Positions 1 to 8,359 are shown, counted from the stretch's first letter. The stretch is DNA of 33,469 bases from Actinomycetota bacterium (GCA_016649855.1 JAENWQ010000004.1:1-33469); one strand, 5' to 3'. Made by a program: numbers and translations. Notes: generated by a model from the letters alone, not told the origin.

Positions 1-234
1 AAGAGCACTCGGTTCGCCCTCGCGCCGGACCTTGCCGCCCTCCATGATTACACCGTGCGACGCGACCTTGAAGCCGAGCCGCACGTTCTGCTCCACGAGG
101 AGGATCGTCCGCTGCTGCTCCGCGAACAGCCGGATCAGGTCCCACACCTGCGTCACCGCCTTCGGGTCCAGACCGAGGGAGGGCTCGTCCATCCCTCCTG
201 GTGGGACCTCCATCCTAACTGCAATCGATTGCAT
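1..234 (-). pseudogene. C-terminal fragment of a LivF-like ABC transporter ATPase
   Basis: The reading frame contains a Walker B/D-loop segment ([13 protein letters not shown]) and the H-loop-like segment ILLVEQNV, both typical of branched-chain amino acid (LivF-type) ATPases, and runs off the window edge. Walker A, the Q-loop and the LSGG signature should lie upstream but are absent: the frame meets a TGA stop shortly before ATG 234, and the residues before MDEPS ([13 protein letters not shown]) do not resemble an ABC domain. Possible starts are ATG at 234, 213 or 192. It is either a truncated gene remnant or an assembly junction near a contig end. Such a fragment could not bind ATP alone. 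It is not a copy of the complete livF in this window, since the residues after the Walker B motif differ. Confidence 0.6.
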
Positions 235-240
235 GTTAGG
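214..240. promoter_or_regulatory. 27-bp near-perfect palindrome, LacI-family-like operator
   Basis: The perfect 14-bp palindrome TGCAATCGATTGCA is flanked by CCTAAC on the left and GTTAGG on the right, with one extra base. A central CG with A/T flanks is the usual shape of LacI-family operators. It lies over or just upstream of the possible starts of the truncated ATPase frame. No regulator gene is visible nearby, so the assignment rests on motif shape only. Confidence 0.4.
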
Positions 241-361
241 TTGCCAACGCGGTCACGTCAATGCCAAGTGCTCGACAAGCTTGGGACCATTTGATTGGTA
301 CCAGCCTGAAGGAAATCCAGCGGCGGGCTCAAACCGACGGATTTCCGCGCAGGTCTACTGG

Positions 362-1111
362 CTACGACGCGACCTCCAGCGCGTGGGTGAACACCGCGTC
401 CAGCATGTCGGGGGTCAGTTTTCCCGTGAAGGTGTTCTGCTGGCTGACGTGGTAGCTGCCGATCAGCGTGAAGCTCTCGAGCTTCGCCTCGGCACCGTGT
501 CCGAAGCGCGGCTTGGGACGTGGACGGCTTCTTCCGTGGAGCGGGAGCGACCGGGAGCAGAGGTCGAGGTCCGCGCGCAGCGCCTCGTCCCACGCGAACG
601 AACCAAGAGCGACGACGACCCGGAGACTTTCGAGCAGCGCGAGGTCGGTGACCATGTAGGGATGGCAGCGGTCCCTCTCCTCCGGGGTCGGCTTGTTGGC
701 CGGCGGGGCGCAGCGCACCGGAGCGGTGATGTAAACGCCGTCAAGGGCGAGGCCGTCGCCCCGGTGCTCCGAGGTCGGCTGGTTGGCGAGGCCCAGGCGG
801 TGGAGCGATGCGTAGAGGAAGTCGCCGGACCGGTCCCCCGTGAACATCCTGCCAGTGCGATTCGCACCGTGCGCGGCCGGAGCCAGCCCCACGATCGCGA
901 TCGTCGCGGCGGGGTCCCCGAAACCCGGTACCGGCCGCCCCCAGTACTCCTGGTCGGCGAACGATGCCCGTTTCTCTCTCGCGACCAACTCGCGCCACGC
1001 CACCAACCGGGGACATGCGCGGCACTCGATCACGATCTCGGCCAGCTCCTCGAGTGAGGACGCGACCAGGGGTGCCTGTGCGCGCGCATCTATGTCATCG
1101 TTGCGGGCCAT
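362..1111 (-). CDS. udgB: Uracil-DNA glycosylase, family 5 (UdgB type)
   Basis: DNA repair enzyme of 249 aa that removes uracil and some other deaminated bases. Motif [20 protein letters not shown] (about 75-93), is characteristic of family 5. Motif B is [15 protein letters not shown] (about 218-232). Cys30, Cys33, Cys134 and Cys149 fit the [4Fe-4S] cluster ligands of this family. The ATG at 1111 is preceded by TAGTGT and 7 nt, with no Shine-Dalgarno sequence, so the mRNA is probably leaderless. Residues about 184-193 (CSRSLPLH) are encoded by a repeat whose other exact copy lies in the neighbouring DUF554 gene; it falls in a loop before the conserved [11 protein letters not shown] stretch. 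The gene is divergent from the DUF554 gene with only 30 bp between the start codons. Confidence 0.93.
   Translation of the reverse strand: MARNDDIDARAQAPLVASSLEELAEIVIECRACPRLVAWRELVAREKRASFADQEYWGRPVPGFGDPAATIAIVGLAPAAHGANRTGRMFTGDRSGDFLYASLHRLGLANQPTSEHRGDGLALDGVYITAPVRCAPPANKPTPEERDRCHPYMVTDLALLESLRVVVALGSFAWDEALRADLDLCSRSLPLHGRSRPRPKPRFGHGAEAKLESFTLIGSYHVSQQNTFTGKLTPDMLDAVFTHALEVAS
536..559 (+). repeat. 24-bp dispersed repeat, copy 1, inside udgB
   Basis: This 24-bp stretch, starting GTGGAGCGGG and containing AGCGACCGGGA, is identical to positions 1442-1465. It is in-frame in udgB (antisense) and encodes the loop with CSRSLPLH. Its core also matches the tandem units at 9412-9459 when those are read on the minus strand. 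Confidence 0.75.
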
Positions 1112-1124
1112 GACTGAGACACTA
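1112..1124 (-). promoter_or_regulatory. Leaderless-type -10 element of udgB
   Basis: Read on the minus strand, TAGTGT (1124-1119) is followed by exactly 7 nt and then the ATG. This matches the TANNNT-N6/7-start arrangement seen at several other genes here. No clear -35 hexamer was found. Confidence 0.5.
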
Positions 1125-1141
1125 ACGACCGCCGCGGGCCA

Positions 1142-1909
1142 ATGAGGGGCCTGGGAACACTGATCAACCTCGCCACGGTCGCCTTTGGCGGCAGCTTGGG
1201 TCTCTTCGTAGGTGACCGCCTCCCCGAGAGGATGCGAGTCACGATCATGCAGGGGCTCGGCCTCGTGACGCTCGCGGTCGGCATCACCGGATTGGAACCG
1301 CTCTACGACGCCGACCTCGGACTACGGCGCTTCATCATCCTGATCGGAGCGATCATCGCCGGGGGCTTGCTCGGAGAAGCCCTCCGGCTCGAGGATCGTC
1401 TCGAGAGATTCGGGAACCGCATCCGCAAACGCTTCGGGGTAGTGGAGCGGGAGCGACCGGGAGCAAAGGTGGATCCTCACGCCCATCACCTCCCCGACCA
1501 TTCGAGCTTCGTCGAGGGCTTCGTGGTCGCCTCGACCGTCTTCTGCGTCGGGCCCTTGACGATCCTGGGTGGGATCGAAGACGGCCTCGGTGACAGCATC
1601 CGGTTGTTGGCGATCAAGAGCTCGCTCGACGGCTTCGCCGCGCTCGGCTTCGCGTCGGTCTATGGGATCGGAGTGCTGGCCTCGCTCGCGGTCATCCTCG
1701 TCTACCAGGGCGGCATCACGCTCGCGGCGACGCTCGTCGAGCCGCTCATGACCACCGAGGTCATCGCGCAACTCGGGGCGGTCGGGAGCTTGTTGGTGCT
1801 GGGGATCGCCCTCCGGCTGCTCGAGATCAAGCAGATCCGGGTGGTCAACCTGCTCCCGGCCCTCGTCCTCGGCCCCCTGGCCGCAGGAATCGTGGAGGCG
1901 ATCTTCTGA
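1142..1909 (+). CDS. DUF554 family membrane protein (YdfK/YqgA-like)
   Basis: Integral membrane protein of 255 aa and unknown function. The N-terminus [15 protein letters not shown], the [20 protein letters not shown] stretch (about 28-47) and the second-half block [20 protein letters not shown] (about 123-142) are typical of DUF554. About six or seven hydrophobic segments are visible. A cytoplasmic-looking basic loop at about 83-120 carries VERERPGA (101-108), encoded by the repeat shared with udgB, so this loop is probably longer than usual. The ATG at 1142 fits the usual family start, although no Shine-Dalgarno sequence precedes it. It is divergent from udgB and convergent with the cupredoxin gene. 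Confidence 0.88.
   Translation: MRGLGTLINLATVAFGGSLGLFVGDRLPERMRVTIMQGLGLVTLAVGITGLEPLYDADLGLRRFIILIGAIIAGGLLGEALRLEDRLERFGNRIRKRFGVVERERPGAKVDPHAHHLPDHSSFVEGFVVASTVFCVGPLTILGGIEDGLGDSIRLLAIKSSLDGFAALGFASVYGIGVLASLAVILVYQGGITLAATLVEPLMTTEVIAQLGAVGSLLVLGIALRLLEIKQIRVVNLLPALVLGPLAAGIVEAIF
1442..1465 (+). repeat. 24-bp dispersed repeat, copy 2, inside the DUF554 gene
   Basis: Exact match of 24 bases to 536-559. Here it is read on the sense strand and encodes VERERPGA in the variable loop between membrane segments. The two copies lie on opposite coding strands, so they give unrelated peptides; conservation is at the DNA level. Confidence 0.75.
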
Positions 1910-1913
1910 ACGC

Positions 1914-2330
1914 TCAGGGCGCAGTGACGGTGAACTGCCCGAGCATCTGGGCCTCAGGGTGGTACTTGCAGAAGAAGATGTAGGTCTTGCCGACCTCGAG
2001 CAGGTCGGTAAGCGGCGGCCCGATCGAGTACTCCTCCCCCGTCTTGAGGTCGACGTCGATATGCGCCTCGACGAGCGTCACGTTGTGGAGGTTAGAGCCT
2101 TGGTTCTTGATCACCAGGGACCGGTCGCCCGCCAATTGGACGTCGTCCTCAGGGTGGACGTCGTGGAAGTGATCGTTGACCGCAACCGAGACGTAGGGAC
2201 CCGTGGTCGGCTGAAGGATCGTCCTGCTGCCGCCGGGCTCCTCCTCGGATGAGCCACAGGCGCCCACCGTGCCCAGGAGGAACGTCGCGGCGATGGCCGC
2301 CATGGGCTTCCAGGGACGACTACAGAACAT
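1914..2330 (-). CDS. Cupredoxin-like copper-binding lipoprotein
   Basis: 138 aa from ATG 2330. An n-region with Arg and Lys, a hydrophobic stretch and the lipobox TVGAC predict a lipoprotein anchored at Cys25. The rest is a small plastocyanin-like domain. Its copper ligands can be assigned as His82 (NLHNV) and the C-terminal loop Cys121-His124-Met129 ([10 protein letters not shown]), a type 1 blue-copper arrangement. It probably acts in electron transfer or copper handling on the outer face of the membrane. The start overlaps the end of the upstream ABC ATPase gene by 11 bp, so the two may be translationally coupled. A later ATG (2303) would lack the basic n-region. A role linked to amino acid uptake is not evident. 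Confidence 0.8.
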   Translation of the reverse strand: MFCSRPWKPMAAIAATFLLGTVGACGSSEEEPGGSRTILQPTTGPYVSVAVNDHFHDVHPEDDVQLAGDRSLVIKNQGSNLHNVTLVEAHIDVDLKTGEEYSIGPPLTDLLEVGKTYIFFCKYHPEAQMLGQFTVTAP

Positions 2331-3063
2331 GCGACAGGAACGACTTCGTCCGCTCGTCCTGGGGGGCGTCGAAGATCTCACGCGGCTTGCCGTCCTCCAC
2401 GATCCTTCCTCCGTCGGTGAAGATCAGGCGCGTCCCCACCTCGCGAGCAAAACCCATCTCGTGCGTCACCACCACCATCGTCATACCTTCTTCGGCAAGG
2501 CGGATCATCGCGTCGAGGACCTCCTTGACCAACTCGGGATCGAGGGCCGAGGTCACCTCGTCGAACAGCATCAGCTTCGGCCGCATGGCAAGAGCCCGGG
2601 CGATGGCGATCCGCTGCTGTTGTCCGCCGGATAGTTGTGACGGATAGGCATCCGCCTTCTCCGGCAGTCCCATGTGCTCGAGTTCCTCCATCGCGATCTC
2701 GTCCGCTTCCTCCTCACTCTTCCCCAGCACCTTGCGGAGCGAGATCGTGATGTTCCTCCTGGCAGTCATGTGCGGGAACAGATTGAAGGACTGGAACACG
2801 ATCCCGATGTGGGTACGGACCTCGTTCACATCGGTTCGGATGTCGGTGATGTCCTTGCCGTCGAACAGCACCCGCCCCTCCGTCGGCTCCTCGAGGAGGT
2901 TGATGGTGCGAAGCAACGTCGATTTGCCCGAGCCCGAAGGACCGATGATCACAACAACGTTCTTGGGTTGGACCGTCAGATCGATCCCGTTGAGCACATG
3001 GTTCTGTCCGAACCACTTGTGGATCTTCTCGAGTTTCACCAGTGAACCATCAGGATTGGGCAT
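2320..3063 (-). CDS. Polar amino acid ABC transporter ATP-binding protein (GlnQ/HisP type)
   Basis: 247-aa nucleotide-binding subunit that powers import of a polar or charged amino acid. Walker A is GPSGSGKS (41-48), the Q-loop is FQSFNLF, the signature is LSGGQQQR (144-151), and Walker B is LMLFDE (164-169) followed by [17 protein letters not shown] is the switch-histidine region typical of GlnQ-like proteins. The start codon overlaps the permease stop by one base (TGATG), so the two are coupled. The set of binding protein, permease and ATPase is complete. Substrate cannot be read from the ATPase. Confidence 0.93.
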   Translation of the reverse strand: MPNPDGSLVKLEKIHKWFGQNHVLNGIDLTVQPKNVVVIIGPSGSGKSTLLRTINLLEEPTEGRVLFDGKDITDIRTDVNEVRTHIGIVFQSFNLFPHMTARRNITISLRKVLGKSEEEADEIAMEELEHMGLPEKADAYPSQLSGGQQQRIAIARALAMRPKLMLFDEVTSALDPELVKEVLDAMIRLAEEGMTMVVVTHEMGFAREVGTRLIFTDGGRIVEDGKPREIFDAPQDERTKSFLSHVL

Positions 3064-4226
3064 CAGACCCTCCCCGCCATACCAGAGCGTAGCCGCTCCT
3101 CCACGTAGTTAACGAGTCGGATGAGAGGCAGCGTTACTACCAGATATGCCACTGCCGTCGCTGTGAAGAACGTCGCGTTGAAGCTGGAGGCGTACCCCTG
3201 GCGGGCATAGCCGAAGATATCCAGCTGCTCCGCAGTGAGTCCAAGCACCACGATCAAAGCCGTGTCCTTGATAAGGATCACGAATTCGTTCATCAAGGGG
3301 GGGATGACGCGCCGAACGGCCTGGGGGACGATCGCGTACCGCATAGCCTGCAGGTAGGACATACCAAGACTCCGTGCTGCCTCCATCTGGCCCTTGTCGA
3401 TGGACTCGATGCCGGCCCGAAAGACCTCGGCGGCGTACGCGCCGGTATTCAAGACGAAAACGATCGTCGCGACCGTGAAAGTTTCAAGTCGGATGCCGAA
3501 CCCGAAAGACAAGAGGTAGAAGAAAAACGGCAACTGCCAGATCAGGGGGGTTCCCCGAAAGAAATTGATGTAGATGCGGGCCGGAGCCCGAACGACACGA
3601 TGTTGGGAGATGACCAGCACGGCCAGGACGAGTCCTACTCCGATCCCGCCCAGTTCTCCGACGAACGCTAGTTGCAGGGTGTTCTTGGCTCCACGGACGA
3701 ACCCGTCGAAGGAATCCTGGAGAAGAGCGAAGTTGAGGAAGTTCCTCGCGAAGTCGAACACATTGCCCGACCTGAACCACATGAGGAAGATCACCAGTAG
3801 GGCACTTTGAATGCCGAGGACGGCTCCCGAGATGCACTGATCCCGCATGCGCCGTGTGGGCATGCTTCGGTAGAAGATCAGGCCCGCGACCGCAGCCCCC
3901 AGGCCCACGACCAGCGCTACCCAGAAGAGGAAACTCTGCGTGGGCGAGATGACCGCTCGCACAACATTGCATACCCCCAGAGCTCCGTTAACGAGTTCCT
4001 CTCCACCGGCCAGCTTGATGGTCAGCTCCTGAACGCATCCCGGGGTCATCCCACCGGCGCCGCCCCATGCGTACACGAGCTGGACGATCAGGGTGCCCAC
4101 GGTGGCGATCAGTGTTGCCGCGATGCCGGCGATCAGGATCCCCGCCGGAAGAGGCGCTGTGCCTCCCCTCGTGTCGGGTCGGCCATCGCTGCGCTTAAGG
4201 GTGTCTGTTACGGATGCTCTAGACAA
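3063..4226 (-). CDS. Polar amino acid ABC transporter permease (HisM/GlnP family) with long N-terminal extension
   Basis: 387 aa against about 220-250 for a usual HisM-type permease. The core is from about residue 170: [18 protein letters not shown], the [14 protein letters not shown] region, and the EAA loop (EAARSLG, 282-288) that contacts the ATPase. The N-terminal ~165 residues add three predicted membrane helices (about 28-54, 97-119, 131-151). Between the first two is an external loop with Cys64 and Cys86, which could form a disulfide. There is only one permease gene, so a homodimer is likely. The start appears to be TTG at 4226; no ATG or GTG lies near the N-terminus in this frame. A strong hairpin precedes the gene. 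Confidence 0.85.
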   Translation of the reverse strand: MSRASVTDTLKRSDGRPDTRGGTAPLPAGILIAGIAATLIATVGTLIVQLVYAWGGAGGMTPGCVQELTIKLAGGEELVNGALGVCNVVRAVISPTQSFLFWVALVVGLGAAVAGLIFYRSMPTRRMRDQCISGAVLGIQSALLVIFLMWFRSGNVFDFARNFLNFALLQDSFDGFVRGAKNTLQLAFVGELGGIGVGLVLAVLVISQHRVVRAPARIYINFFRGTPLIWQLPFFFYLLSFGFGIRLETFTVATIVFVLNTGAYAAEVFRAGIESIDKGQMEAARSLGMSYLQAMRYAIVPQAVRRVIPPLMNEFVILIKDTALIVVLGLTAEQLDIFGYARQGYASSFNATFFTATAVAYLVVTLPLIRLVNYVEERLRSGMAGRV

Positions 4227-4251
4227 GCTCGTCTTCTTGCTGGTGAGAAGG

Positions 4252-4284
4252 AAAGGGGCGCCGGCTCGTTGCCGGCGCCCCTAC
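4252..4284 (-). terminator. Strong GC hairpin between binding-protein and permease genes
   Basis: GGGGCGCCGGC (4255-4265) and GCCGGCGCCCC (4271-4281) form a perfect 11-bp stem with a 5-nt loop. Read on the minus strand it is followed by TTTCCTT. It lies between the stop of the binding-protein gene and the start of the permease gene. A leaky terminator or mRNA-stabilising stem here would give more binding protein than membrane subunits, a common arrangement in ABC importer operons. Confidence 0.7.
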
Positions 4285-4292
4285 TTTTAGGC

Positions 4293-5162
4293 TTAAGAAG
4301 CCGCGTACTCCTCGGGGACCGGAAGGTCCGGGAACCATTTGCTGAAGATCGCTGCGTAGGTACCGTCCGCGATGACCTCGGCCAGCGCCCCGTTGACTGC
4401 AGCAGTGAGTTCGGGGTTGTCCTTCGAGAAGGCCAGACCGTAGAGCTCGTCGGTGTCGATCGCCTGGACGACTTGAAGTCCAGGTCGCTCAGAGGCCTCC
4501 GCTATCGACGATCCCTCGTCGTTGATAACTCCGACGACGTTGCCGGCCTCAAGGTCGGTGAACGCGGCGGGAACTGCGTCGAATGACTTGATCTCGACCC
4601 CGTTGGGGGCGAGGTTCTCCTCGGCCCACGACTTGCCGGTCGTGCCCTTCTGCACCGCAACGACATCGCCCTCGCCGAGCTGATCGGTGGAAGTGATGTC
4701 CGGGGTCGCGTCGACGTTGACCGTGAATCCTTGTCGGGCGTTGAAGTAACCGTCCGAGAAATCGACGGCCTGGAGGCGCTCGTCCGTGATCGTCGAAGCC
4801 GCGGCCACCATGTCGAACTGCCCGGCCGCCACCGAAGTGAAGATGGTGTCGAAGTTCGCCGTGACCCACTCGACCTCGAGGCCGAGACGGCTGGCGATCT
4901 CTTCGGTCAGCTCAACATCGAAGCCCTGCTCGTCGCCGTCCTTTACGAACTCGAACGGTCGGTAGTCGAGGCACGAACCGACCTGGAGGATGCCCTCCTC
5001 GAGGGTGGAGAATTCGGGCGCCTCCGTCTCAGAGGGACTGCTTCCCGTGTCATCCGTCGGTTCGGTCTCGGTGGCGTCCTCGCCGCATGCGGCCGCCAGG
5101 ATCATCATCACCGCCAATAGCGTGAACAGCTTCAACCACCGGCTTCTCTTGGAACCCGTCAT
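4293..5162 (-). CDS. Amino acid ABC transporter substrate-binding lipoprotein (SBP_bac_3 family)
   Basis: 289 aa. The basic n-region MTGSKRSRW, a hydrophobic stretch and the lipobox ILAAAC (lipid Cys26) mark an exported lipoprotein. An acidic Thr/Ser/Glu-rich linker follows. The binding domain starts near ILQVGSCLDYRPFEF and includes GFDVELTEEIASRLG, DMVAAASTITDER (the position of the substrate-carboxylate-binding Ser/Thr-Arg) and the C-terminal KWFP motif, all typical of family 3 solute-binding proteins. ATG 5162 has a good Shine-Dalgarno sequence (GGGGGAG). It is the first gene of the operon and divergent from the aconitase X genes. The substrate is probably an amino acid; its exact identity is not visible. 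Confidence 0.92.
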   Translation of the reverse strand: MTGSKRSRWLKLFTLLAVMMILAAACGEDATETEPTDDTGSSPSETEAPEFSTLEEGILQVGSCLDYRPFEFVKDGDEQGFDVELTEEIASRLGLEVEWVTANFDTIFTSVAAGQFDMVAAASTITDERLQAVDFSDGYFNARQGFTVNVDATPDITSTDQLGEGDVVAVQKGTTGKSWAEENLAPNGVEIKSFDAVPAAFTDLEAGNVVGVINDEGSSIAEASERPGLQVVQAIDTDELYGLAFSKDNPELTAAVNGALAEVIADGTYAAIFSKWFPDLPVPEEYAAS

Positions 5163-5347
5163 GCGTTCTCCCCCTGATGCGATAGCTCGGACTGCTGGAC
5201 CATAGCCGGAGAGAGGCCCCCCCGCCGACCTTCTCCGGCCATGCTACCTGCACCGCTTCGGATTCCCAAGGTAGTTGCTCCCTTTGTCGGATTCGCGACC
5301 CGGGCTTGGCCTCCGCTCCTGCGGGCACTCGACCGTAGACTCCCGCC
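5163..5347. promoter_or_regulatory. Divergent intergenic region between ABC operon and aconitase X genes
   Basis: On the plus strand TAGACT (5336-5341) is followed by 6 nt and the GTG of the aconitase X gene, a leaderless-type promoter. On the minus strand a weak -10 candidate, TATGGT (5204-5199), lies about 37 nt before the binding-protein ATG. An 8-bp inverted repeat, GCCGGAGA (5205-5212) and TCTCCGGC (5232-5239), sits between them and could be an operator shared by both directions. No clear -35 boxes were found. Confidence 0.45.
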
Positions 5348-6613
5348 GTGGCCGACCTACTTCTCACCAGCGATGACCGGGAGATGCTCGAAGGAGCGCG
5401 TGGTGAGGCAACGGCCCTCGCCATGCGCATCATCACCGAGATGGCGTCCCTGACGGGAGCGGCCCGGTTGATCGATATCACCTGCGCCCACATCGATTCG
5501 TGCCTCTTCCATGGGATCGCGGGACTCGATTTCGCCGAGAAGCTCGTCGCCGCCGGAGGGCAGGTGGCGGTGCCGACCACGCTCAACGTGACTTCTCTCG
5601 ACCTCCTCCACCCCAACCTCTACCGGGGAGACGAGGACACGCGCCTCCACGCCCGGCGCTTGATGGATGCCTACGTGGCCATGGGGTGCAAGGCGACCTG
5701 GACCTGCGCGCCCTATCAGCTGGCGGAGCGACCCTCGTTCGGCGAGCACATCGCATGGGCGGAATCGAATGCGATCGTCTTCGCCAACTCGGTCCTCGGG
5801 GCGAGGACCGATCGCTACGGCGACTTCATCGACATCTGTGCGGCGATCACGGGCCGAGCGCCCGAGGCCGGTCTCCATCTCGACGACAACCGGCGCGGGA
5901 CCGTCCTGTTCACGCTCTCCGGTGTGTCCGAGGCCCTCCTTCACGAGGACGTCCTCTACCCCGTGCTCGGCCACCTGATCGGGGCGGCGACGACCGGGGC
6001 CGAGGTTCCGGTGATCGACGGTCTGCCTTCGGGGGTCTCGGAGGACCGCCTCAAAGCGCTGGGCGCAGGGGCGGCCTCGTCGGGAGCGGTGGCTCTGTTC
6101 CACGCGGTCGGTTCGACGCCCGAGGCGCCGGATCTCGAGACCTCCCTCGGGGGCGGCGAACCCGAGCGAATGATCGAGGTCACTACGAACATGCTTAAGG
6201 GAGCGCGGGACGAGCTCAGCTCGACCGAGGACGGGCGCCTCGCCGCGGTGAGCCTTGGGACCCCGCACTTCTCGGTGGCCGAGTTCGAGGAGTTCCTCGC
6301 CCTCCTTCACGGCCGCGTCGCAGAGGGCGTGGATCTCTGGGTGTCCACCGGACGGGACGTGCTCGCCGAGATCGAGCGGCGGGGATGGCTCGCGCAGATC
6401 GAGGAGGCCGGGGTTCGGCTCGTCGTCGACACGTGCACCTACATCACCCCGATCCTGGAACCCAAAGAGGGAGTCGTGATGACGAACTCAGCCAAGTGGG
6501 CGTGGTACGCCCCCGGCAACATCGGGGTCGAGGTCGTCTTCGGGAGCCTGCGGGAGTGTGTCAGGTCGGCGACCCTGGGACGGGTGTGGCGTGACGGCGC
6601 GCTCTGGAGGTGA
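5348..6613 (+). CDS. Aconitase X large (catalytic) subunit, DUF521; possible cis-3-hydroxy-L-proline dehydratase
   Basis: 421-aa DUF521/AcnX protein. Characterised bacterial AcnX proteins dehydrate cis-3-hydroxy-L-proline to delta1-pyrroline-2-carboxylate using an iron-sulfur cluster. Cys120 (TCAPYQ) and Cys363 (VDTCTYI) fall in conserved cluster-binding contexts; the third ligand could be Cys46 or Cys52. Other AcnX blocks seen are WAESNAIVFANSVLGARTDR (138-157) and TNSAKWAWYAPG (379-390). Translation starts at GTG 5348 directly after a leaderless-type -10. The small subunit gene overlaps its 3' end. An amino acid importer lies upstream and a reductase of the family used in this pathway lies in the next operon. 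The substrate is inferred; AcnX proteins of mevalonate-phosphate metabolism exist mainly in archaea. Confidence 0.88.
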   Translation: MADLLLTSDDREMLEGARGEATALAMRIITEMASLTGAARLIDITCAHIDSCLFHGIAGLDFAEKLVAAGGQVAVPTTLNVTSLDLLHPNLYRGDEDTRLHARRLMDAYVAMGCKATWTCAPYQLAERPSFGEHIAWAESNAIVFANSVLGARTDRYGDFIDICAAITGRAPEAGLHLDDNRRGTVLFTLSGVSEALLHEDVLYPVLGHLIGAATTGAEVPVIDGLPSGVSEDRLKALGAGAASSGAVALFHAVGSTPEAPDLETSLGGGEPERMIEVTTNMLKGARDELSSTEDGRLAAVSLGTPHFSVAEFEEFLALLHGRVAEGVDLWVSTGRDVLAEIERRGWLAQIEEAGVRLVVDTCTYITPILEPKEGVVMTNSAKWAWYAPGNIGVEVVFGSLRECVRSATLGRVWRDGALWR

Positions 6614-7013
6614 CCGGGGACTTCTCTCGGGGGACGCGAGAGGCGAGGTGGTGGTGCTCGATGCGCCGCTGTCGTTCTGGGGCGGCTTCAACGTCCACAC
6701 CGGAGAATTGAGCGACCCGCACCACCCTCAGGCGGGCGAGAGCCTCGCCGGGAAGATCCTCGTGATGCCCTCGGGCCGAGGGTCCAGCTCCAGCTCGAGC
6801 GTCCTGGCCGAGGCGATCAGGTTGGGCACGGCACCGATCGCGATCCTCCTGCTGGAGACCGATCCGATCGTGGTCCTGGGCGCGCTCGTGGCGCGCGAAC
6901 TCTATGGGGCAAGTGTTCCCGTCGCGAGGCTCTCGGCCGAGTCGTACGGGAAGTTGTCGAGTGGGGCCCGAGTCTCGGTCTCGGTATCCGGAGAAAGTGT
7001 TGCGATCAGTTGA
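6591..7013 (+). CDS. Aconitase X small (swivel) subunit, DUF126
   Basis: About 140 aa from GTG 6591. It carries the DUF126 hallmarks LSFWGGFNVHTGELSD (27-42), HHPQAGESLAGKILVMP (44-60) and the serine-rich catalytic loop SGRGSSSSSS (61-70), then ETDPIVVLGALVARELYG. It completes the AcnX active site together with the large subunit, which is fused to it in some organisms. The chosen GTG gives a 23-bp overlap with the large-subunit gene; an upstream ATG/GTG reading further into that gene is possible but unneeded. It converges with the DUF222 gene, overlapping its restored stop by 8 bp. Confidence 0.87.
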   Translation: MTARSGGDRGLLSGDARGEVVVLDAPLSFWGGFNVHTGELSDPHHPQAGESLAGKILVMPSGRGSSSSSSVLAEAIRLGTAPIAILLLETDPIVVLGALVARELYGASVPVARLSAESYGKLSSGARVSVSVSGESVAIS

Positions 7014-8282
7014 GCGACGGCGGGTCGGAGCCGGGAGATCGGCCCAACAGCCGCAGGGCTTCGAAGATACGTGAGTAACCGGCGACCTCCGCCATGCTCG
7101 GTGGCTCCGGCGTTGCCGGGGCGGTAGTGGGATCGGGAAGCGGAGCCCGGCTTCGTAGCGCATGCCGCCCGGTTTGAACCACACCGGACGGTCGTGCTCG
7201 TCGAGCATCACGTTCCACCCGTACTCGTGCACGAGGTCGTGGTGGAAGCCGCACACCGCGATCAGGTTGTAGAGGTCGGTCGGGCCTTTGCGGGCGACCC
7301 ACCTGATGTGGTGGGGGACGAGGTAAGCCTTCATCTCGCATCCCGGGAAGGTGCAGCACCCTCCGTCGCGGTAGAGCACCTGGCGCCTCAACCAATGGGG
7401 GACGAGGCGGGAGGTATCCCCGATGCCCAGCGCGTTGCCCTCCTTGCTCTCCAGGACAACGCTCAAACGAGCATCACAGGAGAGGCGGTGGACGGTGGCG
7501 GGATCGAGCAGTGCGCTCCCGAAGGTGAAGCGCCGGTCATCACCTTCGAGCGCCTCGAGCGGGGCGTGGAGGACCATCGTGTGTGGGGCCTCACCGTTCG
7601 CCGTTCCGGTCACGAGCGTCACGAACGCATCGGCCCGGCGCTGGTCCATCTGCACCGACCCATCTAAAGAGTGCTCGGGGTGGTCCGGGAGCTCTTTGGC
7701 CAGCGCGTTGATCGCCTTCTCGACCAGTGCGCCGTGCTCGGGAGGGACCACCGCCTCGAAGTGGTAGCTGTCCTTGTCAAACGACAGCCAGCCCTTGAAA
7801 TAGCGGTCCCGGCGCAGCTGGGTCGCGTCCTCAATCTCTTTGTCGCGTTCCGCGGCCCGGTTCCTGATCCCTCCGACGGTCGTCTTCTTAGCCCACCTGA
7901 TGAGCCTCTCCTCGGTCTCGGGTGTGGCGAAGCGGGTCAGCTCGACGACCTTGTCGAGATGAAGCGAACCGTTGGCGAGCGCCGCGGCGATCCGAGGCAG
8001 GTTCTCGAGCGCCCGGGCGGAGGCAACCATCTTGTTGGTTCGGTAGCAGGACGTCCCGAGCACTGCGGCGAGATACTCGGTGGTGGTGCGACAGCCCTCG
8101 AGGCGGTGGAGCTCGGCCTTGTCGACCGAGCGGACCGTGGCCAGCAGCACCGAGTGCTCCCTGCCGATGCGCTCGACCGATCCTCGGAGGGCCGCCCGGA
8201 GATCCATGCGGTCGGCCACGATGGCCTCGCCGAGGACCGAGGGGTCGGTGGTTCTCACGAGCAATTCTGCTGCGATGACCAT
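7006..8282 (-). CDS. DUF222 / HNH endonuclease-domain protein (13E12-type), 3' end frameshifted
   Basis: The N-terminal ~290 residues are a DUF222 domain. A C-terminal HNH nuclease domain follows: CTFPGCEMKAYLVPHHIRW, then DLYNLIAVCGFHHDLVHEYG, giving the His-His, Asn and His positions of an intact site. From ATG 8282 the frame stays open to 6561, but its last ~190 codons are Arg-rich and antisense to the aconitase X small subunit. A shift of one base near 7120-7160 (one base lost, or two gained) gives a natural-looking tail (PDPTTAPATPEPPSMAEV, ending GSDPPSLN) that stops at 7006. I take that as the ancestral end. This may be a real mutation or a sequencing error. The promoter carries a LexA box, as reported for some mycobacterial 13E12 genes. 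Biological role is unknown. Confidence 0.82.
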
Positions 8283-8288
8283 CCTGCC

Positions 8289-8318
8289 ATACTATCGAAC
8301 ATATGTTCGCTATGTCAA
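8289..8318 (-). promoter_or_regulatory. SOS-controlled promoter with perfect LexA box
   Basis: Read on the minus strand: TTGACA (-35, 8318-8313), 18-nt spacer, TAGTAT (-10, 8294-8289), then 6 nt and the ATG of the DUF222-HNH gene at 8282. The spacer holds the perfect palindrome CGAACATATGTTCG (8296-8309), which fits the CGAAC-N4-GTTCG SOS box of actinobacteria and Bacillus. LexA bound there would block RNA polymerase. This is the best-formed promoter in the window, and the transcript is probably leaderless. Confidence 0.88.
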
Positions 8319-8330
8319 GTATTTCGAGCC

Positions 8331-8359
8331 AAGAAACCCCCTGTACCCGGGGGCAGGGG
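8331..8359 (-). terminator. Hairpin terminator of the oxidase gene
   Basis: Just after the oxidase stop (minus strand), CCCCC pairs with GGGGG across GGGTACA (stem arms at 8349-8353 and 8337-8341) and is followed by TTTCTT. It lies between the oxidase gene and the SOS promoter of the DUF222 gene and would end the liv-ocd-oxidase transcript. Confidence 0.55.

Noticed and set aside
3807-4586. 259-codon plus-strand open frame over the ABC permease and binding protein
   Set aside because: Antisense to two well-supported genes, with a composition typical of GC-rich shadows.
5357-6310. 317-codon minus-strand open frame opposite the aconitase X gene
   Set aside because: No recognisable motif and entirely antisense to a clear enzyme gene.
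6561-7005. C-terminal continuation of the DUF222 frame antisense to the aconitase X small subunit
   Set aside because: Arg-rich and lacking any domain; the +/-1 frame gives a more natural C-terminus at 7006, so this is treated as out-of-frame reading.
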